Assembly: GCA_019117525.1 (NCBI GenBank)
Contig: DWZO01000049.1
Coordinates: 1 to 60,055 of the forward strand
Reading direction: 5' to 3'
From: Allocoprobacillus merdigallinarum
GTDB lineage: Bacteria; Bacillota_I; Bacilli_A; Erysipelotrichales; Coprobacillaceae
Length of the DNA: 60,055 nt
Both the position numbers and the translations under genes were made by a program. Numbering within the stretch: the stretch's first letter is position 1; each line of letters starts with the position of its first letter. The notes under the pieces were generated by a model that searched no databases, was not told the DNA's origin, and worked only from the letters and a program-made list of their open reading frames with translations. Of the stretch, positions 26,231 through 35,023 are shown piece after piece.

Positions 26231-27004
26231 ATGATATTTTATTATACGGCAACAGGAAACTGTTTATATGTAGCAAGACAGATTGAAGAAGATCTTTACA
26301 GTATTCCACAGGAATTGAAAAAAGAAGATTTACGATATAAAGCTGATAAGATTGGGATTGTCGCTCCTATTTATGCTGGAGAGCTTCCTCAAACTGTTAG
26401 ACGTTTTTTAGCAAAAGCCAAATTTGATACACCTTATTTTTATATGTTATTGACTTATGGAAATAGAGATACAGTAGCTGGTGTATGGAGTGAAAACTTT
26501 TGTAAAGAGCATGGAATACATGTTGATTTTATTCAAACAATTAAAATGGTTGATAATTATTTACCTTCATTCGATATGGAAGAACAGATGGCTATCAATA
26601 AGCATGTAGATGAGCAAATTCAAGAAGCGAAAGTTAGACTTGAAGCTCAAGAAAAGGATATACCTCAACCAACGAAAGAAAGCCAGGAAGTTTACCAAAT
26701 GGTGACAAAAAGATTTACGGATCATCCTGAATTGAATAATGGAGAAACAATTCAAATAACAGATCAGTGTGCTGGATGTACAATATGTGAGCAAGTCTGC
26801 CCTATTGGTAATATTCAAATGGTTAATGGAAAAGCTCAAAGAAAGTCAAAAACATGTGATTTTTGTTTGGCATGTGTACAAAACTGCCCATTTCATGCGA
26901 TTGCGTTGAAGTTTGATAAGAATCCAAATGCAAGATATCGTCATCCAAAAATCACATTAAAAGATATAGTGAAATCAAATCATCAGGGAGGAATAGAAAA
27001 ATGA
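26231..27004 (+). CDS. EFR1 family ferredoxin (flavodoxin-ferredoxin fusion)
   Basis: A 257-residue protein. The N-terminus (MIFYYTATGNCLYVAR) is a flavodoxin-like FMN phosphate loop, and the C-terminus has two [4Fe-4S] motifs, CAGCTICEQVCP and CDFCLACVQNCP. This matches the EFR1 (EF-hand-free, flavodoxin plus ferredoxin) proteins of gut anaerobes that carry low-potential electrons. Its end overlaps the phosphatase gene by 4 bases, and a MATE gene follows. The partner oxidoreductase is unknown. Confidence 0.92.
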   Translation: MIFYYTATGNCLYVARQIEEDLYSIPQELKKEDLRYKADKIGIVAPIYAGELPQTVRRFLAKAKFDTPYFYMLLTYGNRDTVAGVWSENFCKEHGIHVDFIQTIKMVDNYLPSFDMEEQMAINKHVDEQIQEAKVRLEAQEKDIPQPTKESQEVYQMVTKRFTDHPELNNGETIQITDQCAGCTICEQVCPIGNIQMVNGKAQRKSKTCDFCLACVQNCPFHAIALKFDKNPNARYRHPKITLKDIVKSNHQGGIEK

Positions 27005-27582
27005 AAAAAACACTTTATTTAATGCGACATGGACAAACTTTATTTAATGTTCAACACAAGATACAAGGATGGTGTGATGCCCCTTTAACAGATTTAGGAA
27101 TGAAACAGGCAAAGATTGCAGGTGAATATTTTAAAAATAATCATATTACATTTGATCATGCTTATTCTTCTACATCAGAAAGAGCTTGTGACACTTTAGA
27201 AATCGTTACTGATTATCAGATGCCTTATACAAGAGTGAAAGGTTTAAAAGAATGGAATTTTGGTGTTTTTGAAGGAAAAGATGAGTGTTTGAATCCACCT
27301 TTACCATATGGAGATTTTTTCAAAGGATTTGGTGGAGATGGTGAAATGGAATTAAGAGAAAGAATGTCAAACACATTAACTGAAATCATGAATAAAGAAG
27401 ATCATGAAGTCGTTTTAGCCGTTTCTCATGGTGGGGCATGTGCTCAGTTCTATCGTGCATGGGAAGAATATGCAAAAGTAAAGAAAACAGAAAGATTTTA
27501 TAACTGCTGTATTTTAAAATATGAATACGAAGATGGGATTTTTACATTAGTAGAAATTATCAATCGTAATGTGACTGAATAG
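27001..27582 (+). CDS. Histidine phosphatase family protein
   Basis: A 193-residue phosphoglycerate-mutase-like phosphatase with the RHG motif (R9-H10-G11), a FDHAYSSTSERACDT arginine segment and the second catalytic His in VSHGGACAQ. Family members dephosphorylate small phosphoesters. The ATG overlaps the EFR1 stop (ATGA) and GGAGG is just upstream. Middle gene of a three-gene operon with EFR1 and a MATE pump. Confidence 0.92.
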   Translation: MKKTLYLMRHGQTLFNVQHKIQGWCDAPLTDLGMKQAKIAGEYFKNNHITFDHAYSSTSERACDTLEIVTDYQMPYTRVKGLKEWNFGVFEGKDECLNPPLPYGDFFKGFGGDGEMELRERMSNTLTEIMNKEDHEVVLAVSHGGACAQFYRAWEEYAKVKKTERFYNCCILKYEYEDGIFTLVEIINRNVTE

Positions 27583-27592
27583 AGGTAGACAT

Positions 27593-28963
27593 ATGGAAGG
27601 TGCAAAAAGAAAAAGCTTTTTTCAGGCTGATGTTGATTTGATTCATGGACCTATATTTCAATCATTGATTACTTTTGCTCTTCCATTACTTGTTTCTAAT
27701 GTGTTCCAACAATTATATAATACTGTCGATACAATGGTTGTTGGAAATTATTTAGGTGATGTATCATTAGCTGCTATTGGATCATGTACATCTATTTATG
27801 ACTTATTAGTAGGGTTTGCATTAGGAATAGGTAATGGATTGGCAATTGTTACAGCCAGAAGTTTTGGATCACAAGATCGAGAACTGTTAAAAAAATCAGT
27901 AGCAAGTTCTATTGTTATTGGATTGATTGTTTCTATCGCTTTAACAACAATAGGAATGATATGCTTACATCCTTTACTTGAATTATTAAATACACCAGTA
28001 GATATTATTCAGGAAGCATATAGTTATATTTCAGTTATTGTTTTATTCATTGTTGTTATGTTTGCTTATAATCTCTGTGCTGGTTTAATGAGAGCCATTG
28101 GAAATAGTGTGATGCCACTTGTTTTCCTTATCGTCTCATCTTTATTAAATATTGTATTAGATATTTTCTTTATTACACAACTCAATATGGGAATTCAGGG
28201 TGCAGCTGTCGCAACGGTTATTTCTCAAGGTGTATCAGTTATATTATGTATTATTTATATTTTCAAAAAGACACAGATCTTATTACCATCAAAAAAACAT
28301 TTTGCAGTCGATAAAGAATTATATAAAGAATTATTAGGACAAGGCTTTTCAATGGGATTTATGAGCAGTATTGTTTCTGCAGGATCAGTCATTCTTCAGT
28401 ATGGAATCAACAATTTAGGATATCTGATTATTGCAGGACATACAGCAGCCAGAAAACTCTACATGTTCTTTAATATGCCTTTTACAGCTATGGCGCTTGC
28501 AATCTCAACATTTGTCTCACAAAATAGAGGAGCAAATCAGCGTGAAAGAATTCAAAAAGCGATGAAATATGCTTATATTTATGATGTTGTTATGGCAGCT
28601 ATTGTGACTATCATTATTCTATTATTTGGGTCATCACTTGTAAAATTAATTTCAGGTTCTAGTGAAAGTGTTGTTTTAGATAATGGAACACTTTATTTAA
28701 CAATTGTGGGACCATTCTATGCAGTATTAGGAATTTTGATGCAAACACGTTATGCATTGCAAGGATTAGGACAGAAATTATTACCGTTGATATCAAGTAT
28801 TATTGAATTTGTAGGAAAAATTTTATTTGTATTTATTTTTATCCCTCAATTCCAATATATGGCAGTTATATTCTGTGAACCCGTTATATGGTGTGTGATG
28901 TGCATACAGCTTGTTTATTCTTTATATACAAATCCATATATGCGAGGAATCAAAGAAGATTAG
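27593..28963 (+). CDS. MATE family efflux transporter
   Basis: A 456-residue twelve-span MATE transporter of the DinF/NorM-like bacterial clade. The N-lobe carries FALPLLVSNVFQQLYNTVDTMVVGNYLG-type helix 1-2 features (residues about 22-49) and the C-lobe the matching repeat. It exports drugs or metabolites by Na+ or H+ antiport. Last gene of the EFR1 operon; terminator follows. A second MATE is at 32487. Confidence 0.94.
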   Translation: MEGAKRKSFFQADVDLIHGPIFQSLITFALPLLVSNVFQQLYNTVDTMVVGNYLGDVSLAAIGSCTSIYDLLVGFALGIGNGLAIVTARSFGSQDRELLKKSVASSIVIGLIVSIALTTIGMICLHPLLELLNTPVDIIQEAYSYISVIVLFIVVMFAYNLCAGLMRAIGNSVMPLVFLIVSSLLNIVLDIFFITQLNMGIQGAAVATVISQGVSVILCIIYIFKKTQILLPSKKHFAVDKELYKELLGQGFSMGFMSSIVSAGSVILQYGINNLGYLIIAGHTAARKLYMFFNMPFTAMALAISTFVSQNRGANQRERIQKAMKYAYIYDVVMAAIVTIIILLFGSSLVKLISGSSESVVLDNGTLYLTIVGPFYAVLGILMQTRYALQGLGQKLLPLISSIIEFVGKILFVFIFIPQFQYMAVIFCEPVIWCVMCIQLVYSLYTNPYMRGIKED

Positions 28964-28992
28964 GAAATGCTATTAAGCATTTCTTTTTTTTG
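28964..28992 (+). terminator. Intrinsic terminator
   Basis: GAAATGC, TATTAA loop, GCATTTC, T-run. Confidence 0.85.
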
Positions 28993-28996
28993 TTAT

Positions 28997-29068
28997 AGTT
29001 GTAACTATTGACATTACAACTAAAGAGTGATATATTTTGTGTGAGGGTTGTAATGATTTTTGTTACAT
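28997..29068 (+). promoter_or_regulatory. Promoter with two TTGTAA-N9-TTACA operators upstream of the sirtuin operon
   Basis: The -35 TTGACA (29008-29013) and -10 TATATT (29031-29036) are 17 bp apart. Operator 1 is AGTTGTAA (28997-29004) and TTACAACT (29014-29021) with 9 bp between, enclosing the -35. Operator 2 is TTGTAA (29048-29053) and TTACAT (29063-29068), again with 9 bp between, just after the likely start. The shared spacing argues for one dimeric regulator. Which one is unknown. Confidence 0.6.
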
Positions 29069-29109
29069 TAAAAGTGTTATAAATTTTAAAATCATAAAGG
29101 AGTTTCAAT

Positions 29110-29733
29110 ATGACGACACATGAAATACTGAAAATTTTACAGGAAGATATTCATACAACTGTTATAGCAACTATAGATGATCAGGGAATGCCGTATACCT
29201 GTGCTATTGATATGATGTTGTTAGAGGATGATTATTTGTATTTCTTAACCGCAAAAGGGAAGTCTTTTTATCAAAGATTAATGAAACATCCCCATATTAC
29301 TTTAACAGGAATCAAAGGTAAAGATACGTTATCTGCAGTTGCTGTTTCTTTAAATGGAAAAGTCAAAAATATAGGTCATGATAAATGAGAAGATATTTTT
29401 ATAAATAATCCTTATATGAATCAGATTTATACTCCTGAATCAAGGAATGTTTTAGGGGTCTTTCAAATATATGAAAGCAAAGGAGAATACATTGATTTAA
29501 GTCGAAAACCTATATATAGGCAAAGCTTTACGGTAGGAATGACGATAGAAAATGAAGGCTATATAATTACAGACAAGTGCATCAATTGTCAAATGTGTTA
29601 TGATATCTGTCCCCAAAAATGTATTCATTTATCAAGTCAATCTTTTATGATTGAACAACATCATTGTTTACATTGTGGAAAATGTCAGGAAGTCTGTCCC
29701 GTACATGCGATTATCAAAAGGTGGAGAAAATGA
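29110..29733 (+). pseudogene. PNPOx-like flavin protein with C-terminal 2[4Fe-4S] domain, interrupted by TGA
   Basis: One reading frame of 207 codons is broken by an in-frame TGA at 29386-29388. The first 92 residues are a pyridoxamine 5'-phosphate oxidase-like split barrel (AIDMMLLEDDYLYFLTAKGKS). After the TGA the same frame continues EDIFINNPYM and carries CINCQMCYDICP and CLHCGKCQEVCP. The intact family member is a fused flavin-ferredoxin redox protein. Either the gene is a recent pseudogene (one base change, for example TTA or GGA to TGA) or the TGA is read through; a later internal ATG at 29416 could also give a separate ferredoxin. Its stop overlaps the sirtuin ATG. Confidence 0.8.
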
Positions 29734-30599
29734 AAAATAAAGATATGCTTATCAAACAAATTGTTAAAATCATGACATCATGTGATGCTATTATTATAGG
29801 GGCGGGATCAGGTTTATCATCTTCAGCTGGACTCACATACTCTGGAGAAAGATTTGAAACTTATTTTAAGGATTTTATTGATACATATCATTTGCGTGAT
29901 ATGTATTCAGCAGGATTTTATCCGTATGAAACATTAGAAGAATATTGGGCTTATTGGTCTAGACATATTTATTATAATCGCTATATAGATTCTCCTAAAA
30001 AGACTTATCAGATTCTTTTAGAACTCGTTAAAGACAAAGACTATTTTGTTATAACGACAAATGTAGATCATCAGTTTCAAAAAAATGGTTTTGATAAGAC
30101 AAGATTATTTTATACACAAGGAGATTATGGTTTATGGCAATGTTCTAAGCCTTGTCATCAGCAGACTTATGATAATGAAGATATAGTAAAAGCTATGTTA
30201 AAGCAACAAAAAAATATGAAGATTCCATCTCAACTCATTCCATATTGTCCTCGTTGTGGAGCACCAATGACAATGAATTTAAGATGTGATCAGACATTTG
30301 TACAAGATGAAGGATGGTATCAGGCACAACAACGTTATCAAAACTTTCTTCAAAAACATCAACATAGAAAGGTATTATATTTAGAATTAGGTATAGGAGC
30401 CAACACACCAGTGATTATAAAATATCCATTTTGGAATTATGTATCTCAAAATAAGAATGCAGTATATATCAGTATAAATTTAGATGATCTCTATTGCCCT
30501 GAAAACATTCACAAACAATCTATCTTAATTCAAGGAGATATCCATAATATTTTAAATTCTGTAGCGAATGAAATGAGGAATGACCATGACACAAAATGA
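29730..30599 (+). CDS. Class M sirtuin (SirTM-like), candidate protein ADP-ribosyltransferase
   Basis: A 289-residue Sir2 protein. It has GAGSGLSSSAGLTY (residues 24-37), TTNVDHQF (N111, D113) and a Zn site with C138, C142, C173, C176. Where classical sirtuins have the catalytic His before the Zn module (HGS), this one has QGDYG (Q130), as described for the SirTM class, which ADP-ribosylates rather than deacetylates. SirTM genes are usually paired with a macrodomain gene, as here (14-base overlap). The usual partners GcvH-L and LplA are not visible nearby. The ATG overlaps the upstream stop (ATGA). Confidence 0.85.
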   Translation: MKNKDMLIKQIVKIMTSCDAIIIGAGSGLSSSAGLTYSGERFETYFKDFIDTYHLRDMYSAGFYPYETLEEYWAYWSRHIYYNRYIDSPKKTYQILLELVKDKDYFVITTNVDHQFQKNGFDKTRLFYTQGDYGLWQCSKPCHQQTYDNEDIVKAMLKQQKNMKIPSQLIPYCPRCGAPMTMNLRCDQTFVQDEGWYQAQQRYQNFLQKHQHRKVLYLELGIGANTPVIIKYPFWNYVSQNKNAVYISINLDDLYCPENIHKQSILIQGDIHNILNSVANEMRNDHDTK

Positions 30600-31341
30600 A
30601 AGATTAATCTATTTAATTCAATATTTATTAGATGAAAACAATATGCATATAGACTTACCTCAAGGTCATGATGAGTTATTTGCGCTTTATCGTGCTTTAG
30701 TGAATATCAGGGAAGCTAAATCAGTTTCACAGACATTCTTAAATATTCAAGATGCTATGTTACAAGAAGAAAATGCGAAAAAGGGCGTTGTTTCTTTTGA
30801 CGAGGCTTCTGATCGTATTCTTTTATGGAGAGGGGATATTACAAGATTAAAAGTAGATGCCATTGTTAATGCTGCTAATAATCAGATGGAAGGATGCTTC
30901 GTACCTGGACATCAATGCATTGATAATGCCATTCATACATTTGCTGGAGTACAACTCAGAAATGAATGTCATCATCTTATGCAAAGACAAGGCTATTTAG
31001 AACCAACAGGTCAAGCTAAAATAACAAAGTCTTATAATTTGCCTTCTCGCTATATTTTGCATACTGTAGGACCAATAGTAACAGGAGCGGTTACCCATAA
31101 AGATGAGGTTTTACTGGCATCATGTTATGAAAGCTGTCTAAGATTAGCAGAAAAGTATCAGCTTCAATCAATAGCATTTTGTTGTATTTCAACGGGTGTT
31201 TTTCATTTTCCTAATGAACATGCAGCGAAAATTGCATTCAAGACAGTTCATGAATATCTTCAACATTCTACAATTGAAAAAGTTATTTTTAATGTTTTTA
31301 AAGAGTGTGATGAAAAAATTTATTTAAAATTATTTGATTGA
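30586..31341 (+). CDS. Macrodomain protein, protein-ADP-ribose hydrolase (SirTM partner)
   Basis: A 251-residue macrodomain protein. After a helical N-terminus (to about residue 75) comes the ADP-ribose fold with DAIVNAANNQMEGCFVPGH and a GVFHFPNEHAA loop. Cys and His residues in GCFVPGHQCID fit the zinc-containing macrodomains encoded next to SirTM, which reverse its ADP-ribosylation. The ATG at 30586 has GAGG 7 bases upstream; the ATG two codons earlier is too close. It overlaps the sirtuin end, so the pair is made together. Confidence 0.88.
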   Translation: MTQNERLIYLIQYLLDENNMHIDLPQGHDELFALYRALVNIREAKSVSQTFLNIQDAMLQEENAKKGVVSFDEASDRILLWRGDITRLKVDAIVNAANNQMEGCFVPGHQCIDNAIHTFAGVQLRNECHHLMQRQGYLEPTGQAKITKSYNLPSRYILHTVGPIVTGAVTHKDEVLLASCYESCLRLAEKYQLQSIAFCCISTGVFHFPNEHAAKIAFKTVHEYLQHSTIEKVIFNVFKECDEKIYLKLFD

Positions 31342-31360
31342 AAAGATAAATCTGATATTT

Positions 31361-31393
31361 AAAAGGCTTACTTGTGTTTAAGTAAACCTTTTT
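31361..31393 (+). terminator. Intrinsic terminator
   Basis: AAAAGG-TTACTT pairs with AAGTAA-CCTTTT, then T-run, after the macrodomain gene. Confidence 0.7.
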
Positions 31394-31426
31394 AACGTTG
31401 AATAATATCTTTTTAAACTGTTTGTA

Positions 31427-31900
31427 CTAAAGAAGTTCAATGATTTTATCTTCAATTTCATAGGGTGTGACTAATGGTTCAAATCTTTCAACAACATGAC
31501 CGTTTCGATCAAGTAAGAATTTTGTAAAATTCCATTCAATCCTTTTTGATAACTCAGGTTTTTGTTGTTCTTTCAAATATGTATATACGGGAGATTCTAA
31601 TGGACCATTCACATCAATTTTAGCAAATTGAGGGAAACTGACACCATAAGTATCGGCACAAAAAGACATGATTTCTTCCATTGTACCTGGGGCCTGTTCA
31701 CCAAACTGATTACATGGAAAATCTAAGATTGTAAAGCCTTTTTCATGATACTTTTCATATAAATCTTCTAAATGATCATACTGTTCTGTAAATTCACATT
31801 CTGTGGCAGTATTGACAATTAACAAAACTTGGCCTTTATATTTTGATAAGGATTCTTTTTGATTATGACTATTTATAACTTCTATATCATATAAATTCAT
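31427..31900 (-). CDS. Glutathione peroxidase family (thiol peroxidase)
   Basis: A 157-residue GPx-fold peroxidase with the peroxidatic Cys C35 in NTATECEFTEQY, Q65 in FPCNQFG and the WNFTKFL tryptophan segment. The Cys form (not selenocysteine) normally uses thioredoxin. C63 in FPCNQ is the family-conserved cysteine. The ATG at 31900 follows GGTGAT; the longer upstream frame has no ribosome site. Divergent from the MarR/MATE operon. Confidence 0.92.
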   Translation of the reverse strand: MNLYDIEVINSHNQKESLSKYKGQVLLIVNTATECEFTEQYDHLEDLYEKYHEKGFTILDFPCNQFGEQAPGTMEEIMSFCADTYGVSFPQFAKIDVNGPLESPVYTYLKEQQKPELSKRIEWNFTKFLLDRNGHVVERFEPLVTPYEIEDKIIELL

Positions 31901-31969
31901 TTTTATCACCATTTTTACTATAACAAGTTCAATATCAAAAGTCAAAGCATGTGTTTTGTTAAAAAGATA

Positions 31970-31999
31970 TTGACAGGTATGGAATAATAGGTTTATTAT
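31970..31999 (+). promoter_or_regulatory. Promoter of the MarR/MATE operon
   Basis: TTGACA, an 18-bp spacer and TATTAT, immediately before the palindrome at 32002-32023. Confidence 0.55.
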
Positions 32000-32001
32000 A
32001 T

Positions 32002-32023
32002 AACTGTTTAAAATAAAACAGTT
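32002..32023. promoter_or_regulatory. Candidate MarR operator
   Basis: AACTGTTT and AAACAGTT arms (8 bp each) with a 6-bp centre, over the expected transcription start and next to the ribosome site of the MarR gene. This placement fits autorepression. Confidence 0.6.
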
Positions 32024-32035
32024 AAGGAGAGAACT

Positions 32036-32494
32036 ATGAAAATCAAAACAGAAAAGGGCATTCAAAAGTTTTTTTCACTGGGAATGCACCCTTATATCAT
32101 TAAAAAGTATAATTCATTATTTGATGAATTGTTAAAAGAGTATCAGATGACACAAGTTGAAATTGATGTCTTGGCTTTTTTAGCAAATAATCCAGAATAT
32201 AATCATGCACAAGATATTGTCAATGTGCGTGGTATTTCTAAAGGACATGTCTCATTAGCTATTGAAAAGTTGGTGAAACGAGGTTTAGTGACAAGAAATC
32301 CTGATCCTGTCAATAGACGTTGGAATATTTTATGTGTTGAAAAAAAGGCAGGTGAGTTAGTTAAAAAAATTCAAAATATTCAACATGCTTTTGATGAACA
32401 GGCATATCAGAATATTTCACAGGAAGATATTGTCAAATATCATGAAATTTTACAACAGGTTTATCATAATTTAGGAGGTGGACAACATGAATGA
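32036..32494 (+). CDS. MarR family transcriptional regulator
   Basis: A 152-residue winged-helix protein with the MarR core (QVEIDVLAFLANNPEYNHAQDIV, GISKGHVSLAIEKLVKRGLVTR, RRWNILCVEKK). It overlaps the MATE gene by 8 bases and has a palindrome in its promoter, so it probably represses itself and the pump until a drug or metabolite binds. Confidence 0.92.
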   Translation: MKIKTEKGIQKFFSLGMHPYIIKKYNSLFDELLKEYQMTQVEIDVLAFLANNPEYNHAQDIVNVRGISKGHVSLAIEKLVKRGLVTRNPDPVNRRWNILCVEKKAGELVKKIQNIQHAFDEQAYQNISQEDIVKYHEILQQVYHNLGGGQHE

Positions 32495-33830
32495 AAGACT
32501 GGAAAATGAGAAAATATCAAAATTATTACTTTCACTTGCGATCCCCTCTATTCTTGCTCAACTGGCAACGCTTATCTATAATATGGTAGATAGAATATAT
32601 ATTGGACAGTTAGCTGATGGTGCTTTAGCCATTGCAGGGATTGGATTATGTACATCTATTATTACAATTATTACAGCTTTTACCAATTTATTTGGAAGAG
32701 GCGGAGCTCCTTTGGCATCTATTAGAATGGGTGAAAAGAGAATGGATATTGCTGAAAAGATACTTGGAAACTGTGTCTTTAGTTTGGTGATTTCTTCACT
32801 TATTATTATGGCAGCCCTGTTAATTTTTGGTGAAGATATTTTAATGTTATTTGGAGCCGGTGAGAATACATTACCTTATGCTATGGACTATCTTTCTATT
32901 TATTGTTTAGGAACGGTCTTTGTTCAATTGAGTGTTGGTCTAAATTATTTTATCAATGCACAGGGTTTTGCAAAATATGGAATGTTTACATTACTTATTG
33001 GTGGTGTTTTGAATATTATTCTTGATCCTATCTTTATTTTTGGTTTACACATGGATGTTGCAGGAGCTGCAATTGCAACTGTGATTTCTCAATTTGTTTC
33101 ATGTGTTTGGGTTATGAAGTTTTTATTAGGAAAGAAAACAACTATCCAAATCAAAAAAGAATATTTTAAATTTGATTTAGATATCATGAAAAGAGTCTTA
33201 GGTTTAGGTTTTTCTCCTTTCTTTATGAGTGCAACTGAAGGCATACTGCAAGTTTCCTTTAATCGTCAACTTTTATTCTTTGGGGGAGATTTAGCAGTCA
33301 GTTCTATGACAATTATGCTATCTATGAATCAGATTCTCCAATTACCAATGGAAGGTATTGCACAAGGAACACAGCCTATCATCAGTTATAATTATGGGGC
33401 TAAACAATATGATCGTGTTAAAAAAGCTATCTCTTTAGCTATGAAAGTATCATTAATTTATTCTATTGTGGGTGTTTTGTTGATGGAATTTGTACCACAA
33501 GTATTTGTACAGTTATTCTCTAATGATCCAGAGTTAATTGAATTAGCAAGTCGTATGTTAAGAGTTTATATCTTTGGTTTCATTATTATGGGAGCGAACT
33601 CAACTTATCAACAATCATATACATCACTTGGATTTGGTAAGATTTCATTTTTCTTTGCTTTTTATCGAAAGATTATCTTATTAATACCACTCATCTATAT
33701 CTTACCAATATTTATATCAGATGGTGTTTTTGCGGTTATGTTAGCTGAACCTCTTTCAGATTTAATCACAACAATAACAAATACATTCTCATTTAGAAGA
33801 TTTATGCATAAGCATTTAAAAACAGAGTAG
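32487..33830 (+). CDS. MATE family efflux transporter
   Basis: A 447-residue twelve-span MATE protein (LLLSLAIPSILAQLATLIYN in helix 1; the cation-site region MVDRIYIGQLAD follows). The ATG at 32487 has TTAGGAGGT upstream; a GTG three codons earlier is in frame but too close to the ribosome site. Co-transcribed with the MarR regulator, consistent with inducible efflux. Confidence 0.94.
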   Translation: MNERLENEKISKLLLSLAIPSILAQLATLIYNMVDRIYIGQLADGALAIAGIGLCTSIITIITAFTNLFGRGGAPLASIRMGEKRMDIAEKILGNCVFSLVISSLIIMAALLIFGEDILMLFGAGENTLPYAMDYLSIYCLGTVFVQLSVGLNYFINAQGFAKYGMFTLLIGGVLNIILDPIFIFGLHMDVAGAAIATVISQFVSCVWVMKFLLGKKTTIQIKKEYFKFDLDIMKRVLGLGFSPFFMSATEGILQVSFNRQLLFFGGDLAVSSMTIMLSMNQILQLPMEGIAQGTQPIISYNYGAKQYDRVKKAISLAMKVSLIYSIVGVLLMEFVPQVFVQLFSNDPELIELASRMLRVYIFGFIIMGANSTYQQSYTSLGFGKISFFFAFYRKIILLIPLIYILPIFISDGVFAVMLAEPLSDLITTITNTFSFRRFMHKHLKTE

Positions 33831-33896
33831 TTCATAACTTTTCTTGTTCTTGAATATGAAGATATGCTAGAATAAGGAAAGAGGAAGTGAATGTAG

Positions 33897-34547
33897 ATGA
33901 AAAAAGCAGTTATATTTGATATGGATGGTTTGATGATTGATAGTGAAAGAGTGACATATAATGAATATGTAAAAAAATTGGCGCAATTAGGACACCATGA
34001 TTTTACAGAAGAATTATATAGAAATTGCTTGGGTAAAAATAAGCAGGGAATCTGTCAGGTATTTATTGATCATTATGGTCAAGATTTTCCAATGGATGAA
34101 GTATGGGATGATGTTCATGTATGGATTGATGAAAGTTTAAGACAATATGTTCCTAAGAAAAAAGGATTAGTAGAATTATTAGAATACTTAAAAGCAAATA
34201 ATTATAAAACAATTGTAGCAACATCAAGTGGGAGAGCACGTGTTGATGAAATCTTAAAAAATGCAGATCTAACAAAATATTTTGATGATTCCATTTGTGG
34301 AGATGAAGTGACTCATGGTAAACCTCATCCAGAAATCTTTTTAACAGCATGTCAAAAACTCGATGTCAAACCAGAAGAAGCTTTGGTTTTAGAAGATAGT
34401 GAGGCAGGTATTTTAGCAGCATATGATGGACGTATTGATGTGATTTGTGTCCCTGATATGAAATATCCGGAACCTCAGTTTGTTGAAAAAGTGACAAAAA
34501 TTGTTGATTCATTAGATGAAGTGATTGATTATTTAAAAGCACAATAA
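33897..34547 (+). CDS. HAD family phosphatase, beta-phosphoglucomutase-like (HAD-IA)
   Basis: A 216-residue HAD with FDMDGLMIDSE (D8, D10), a four-helix cap after residue 15, ATSSGR (motif II), K in GKPHPEIF (motif III) and LEDSEAG (motif IV). Closest in layout to beta-PGM/phosphatase YcjU-type proteins; sugar phosphatase or mutase. Monocistronic. Confidence 0.92.
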   Translation: MKKAVIFDMDGLMIDSERVTYNEYVKKLAQLGHHDFTEELYRNCLGKNKQGICQVFIDHYGQDFPMDEVWDDVHVWIDESLRQYVPKKKGLVELLEYLKANNYKTIVATSSGRARVDEILKNADLTKYFDDSICGDEVTHGKPHPEIFLTACQKLDVKPEEALVLEDSEAGILAAYDGRIDVICVPDMKYPEPQFVEKVTKIVDSLDEVIDYLKAQ

Positions 34548-34914
34548 AAGAAGATGTCATAAAGTAGAGTTAATGTAAATGGACATCTAGAATGACAAAG
34601 GCTATACAATGACTGGAATCTATATTATTGTGAGGTCAATCACACACCAAATAATTGAGGAGTTATGAAAATAGAGATTTACAAAGGACGTTAATAAATG
34701 CGTCCTTTTTATATTAATGAAAACATATTTCATGAAAAACTATTTAGAATTAATCTTGAAATGTGCTGGATTTGAAGAAAAATATATAAGATGTATTAGA
34801 AGATAATAAGAACTATCTACATTGAATAAACTCGTATTTTTAACGACACTATCAAAAATAGAGAGGAGGGACAAAATCCAACACTCAAATTTCTTTTTTA
34901 GTAGGAGAAAATCA
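34548..34914. other. Intergenic region left of the AAA ATPase gene
   Basis: About 370 bases. It holds a loose inverted repeat AGATGTC/GACATCT near 34551-34590, a short frame of nine codons from 34664 (MKIEIYKGR) behind a GAGGAG site, and a terminator. It looks like gene debris between the HAD gene and the ATPase. Confidence 0.5.
34683..34710 (+). terminator. Intrinsic terminator
   Basis: AAAGGACG, 10-base loop, CGTCCTTT, T-run. Confidence 0.75.
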
Positions 34915-34998
34915 GTGCGATTTTTGGAGATTTATGTAGAAATTTTATTGCGATTTTTGGATATATAGCCATTGAGCTAGTTGCGATTTTTGGATATA
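34915..34998 (+). repeat. Three direct repeats with exact 33-bp period in the ATPase promoter
   Basis: The core TGCGATTTTTGGA starts at 34916, 34949 and 34982, each 33 bp apart. Copies 2 and 3 share TTGCGATTTTTGGATATA exactly; copy 1 differs at the edges. Copy 3 lies between the -35 and overlaps the -10 of the promoter at 34972-35000. The 33-bp period (about three helical turns) places all copies on one DNA face. Confidence 0.85.
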
Positions 34999-35000
34999 AT
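34972..35000 (+). promoter_or_regulatory. Promoter of the AAA ATPase
   Basis: TTGAGC, a 17-bp spacer and TATAAT, about 24 bp before the start codon, with repeat copy 3 inside it. Confidence 0.7.
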
Positions 35001-35023
35001 AAATTTATAGGAGGAATTTGTCA

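Noticed and set aside
29386..29388. TGA as selenocysteine codon in the flavin-ferredoxin gene
   Set aside because: The position is not catalytic, no stem-loop of SECIS type is obvious, and no selenoprotein machinery is in the window.
34664..34693. Nine-codon peptide gene (MKIEIYKGR)
   Set aside because: Too short and partly inside the terminator stem; more likely leftover from a lost gene.
34915..34998. Short CRISPR array
   Set aside because: Only three copies with a 13-18 bp core, spacers that include promoter elements, and no cas genes nearby.
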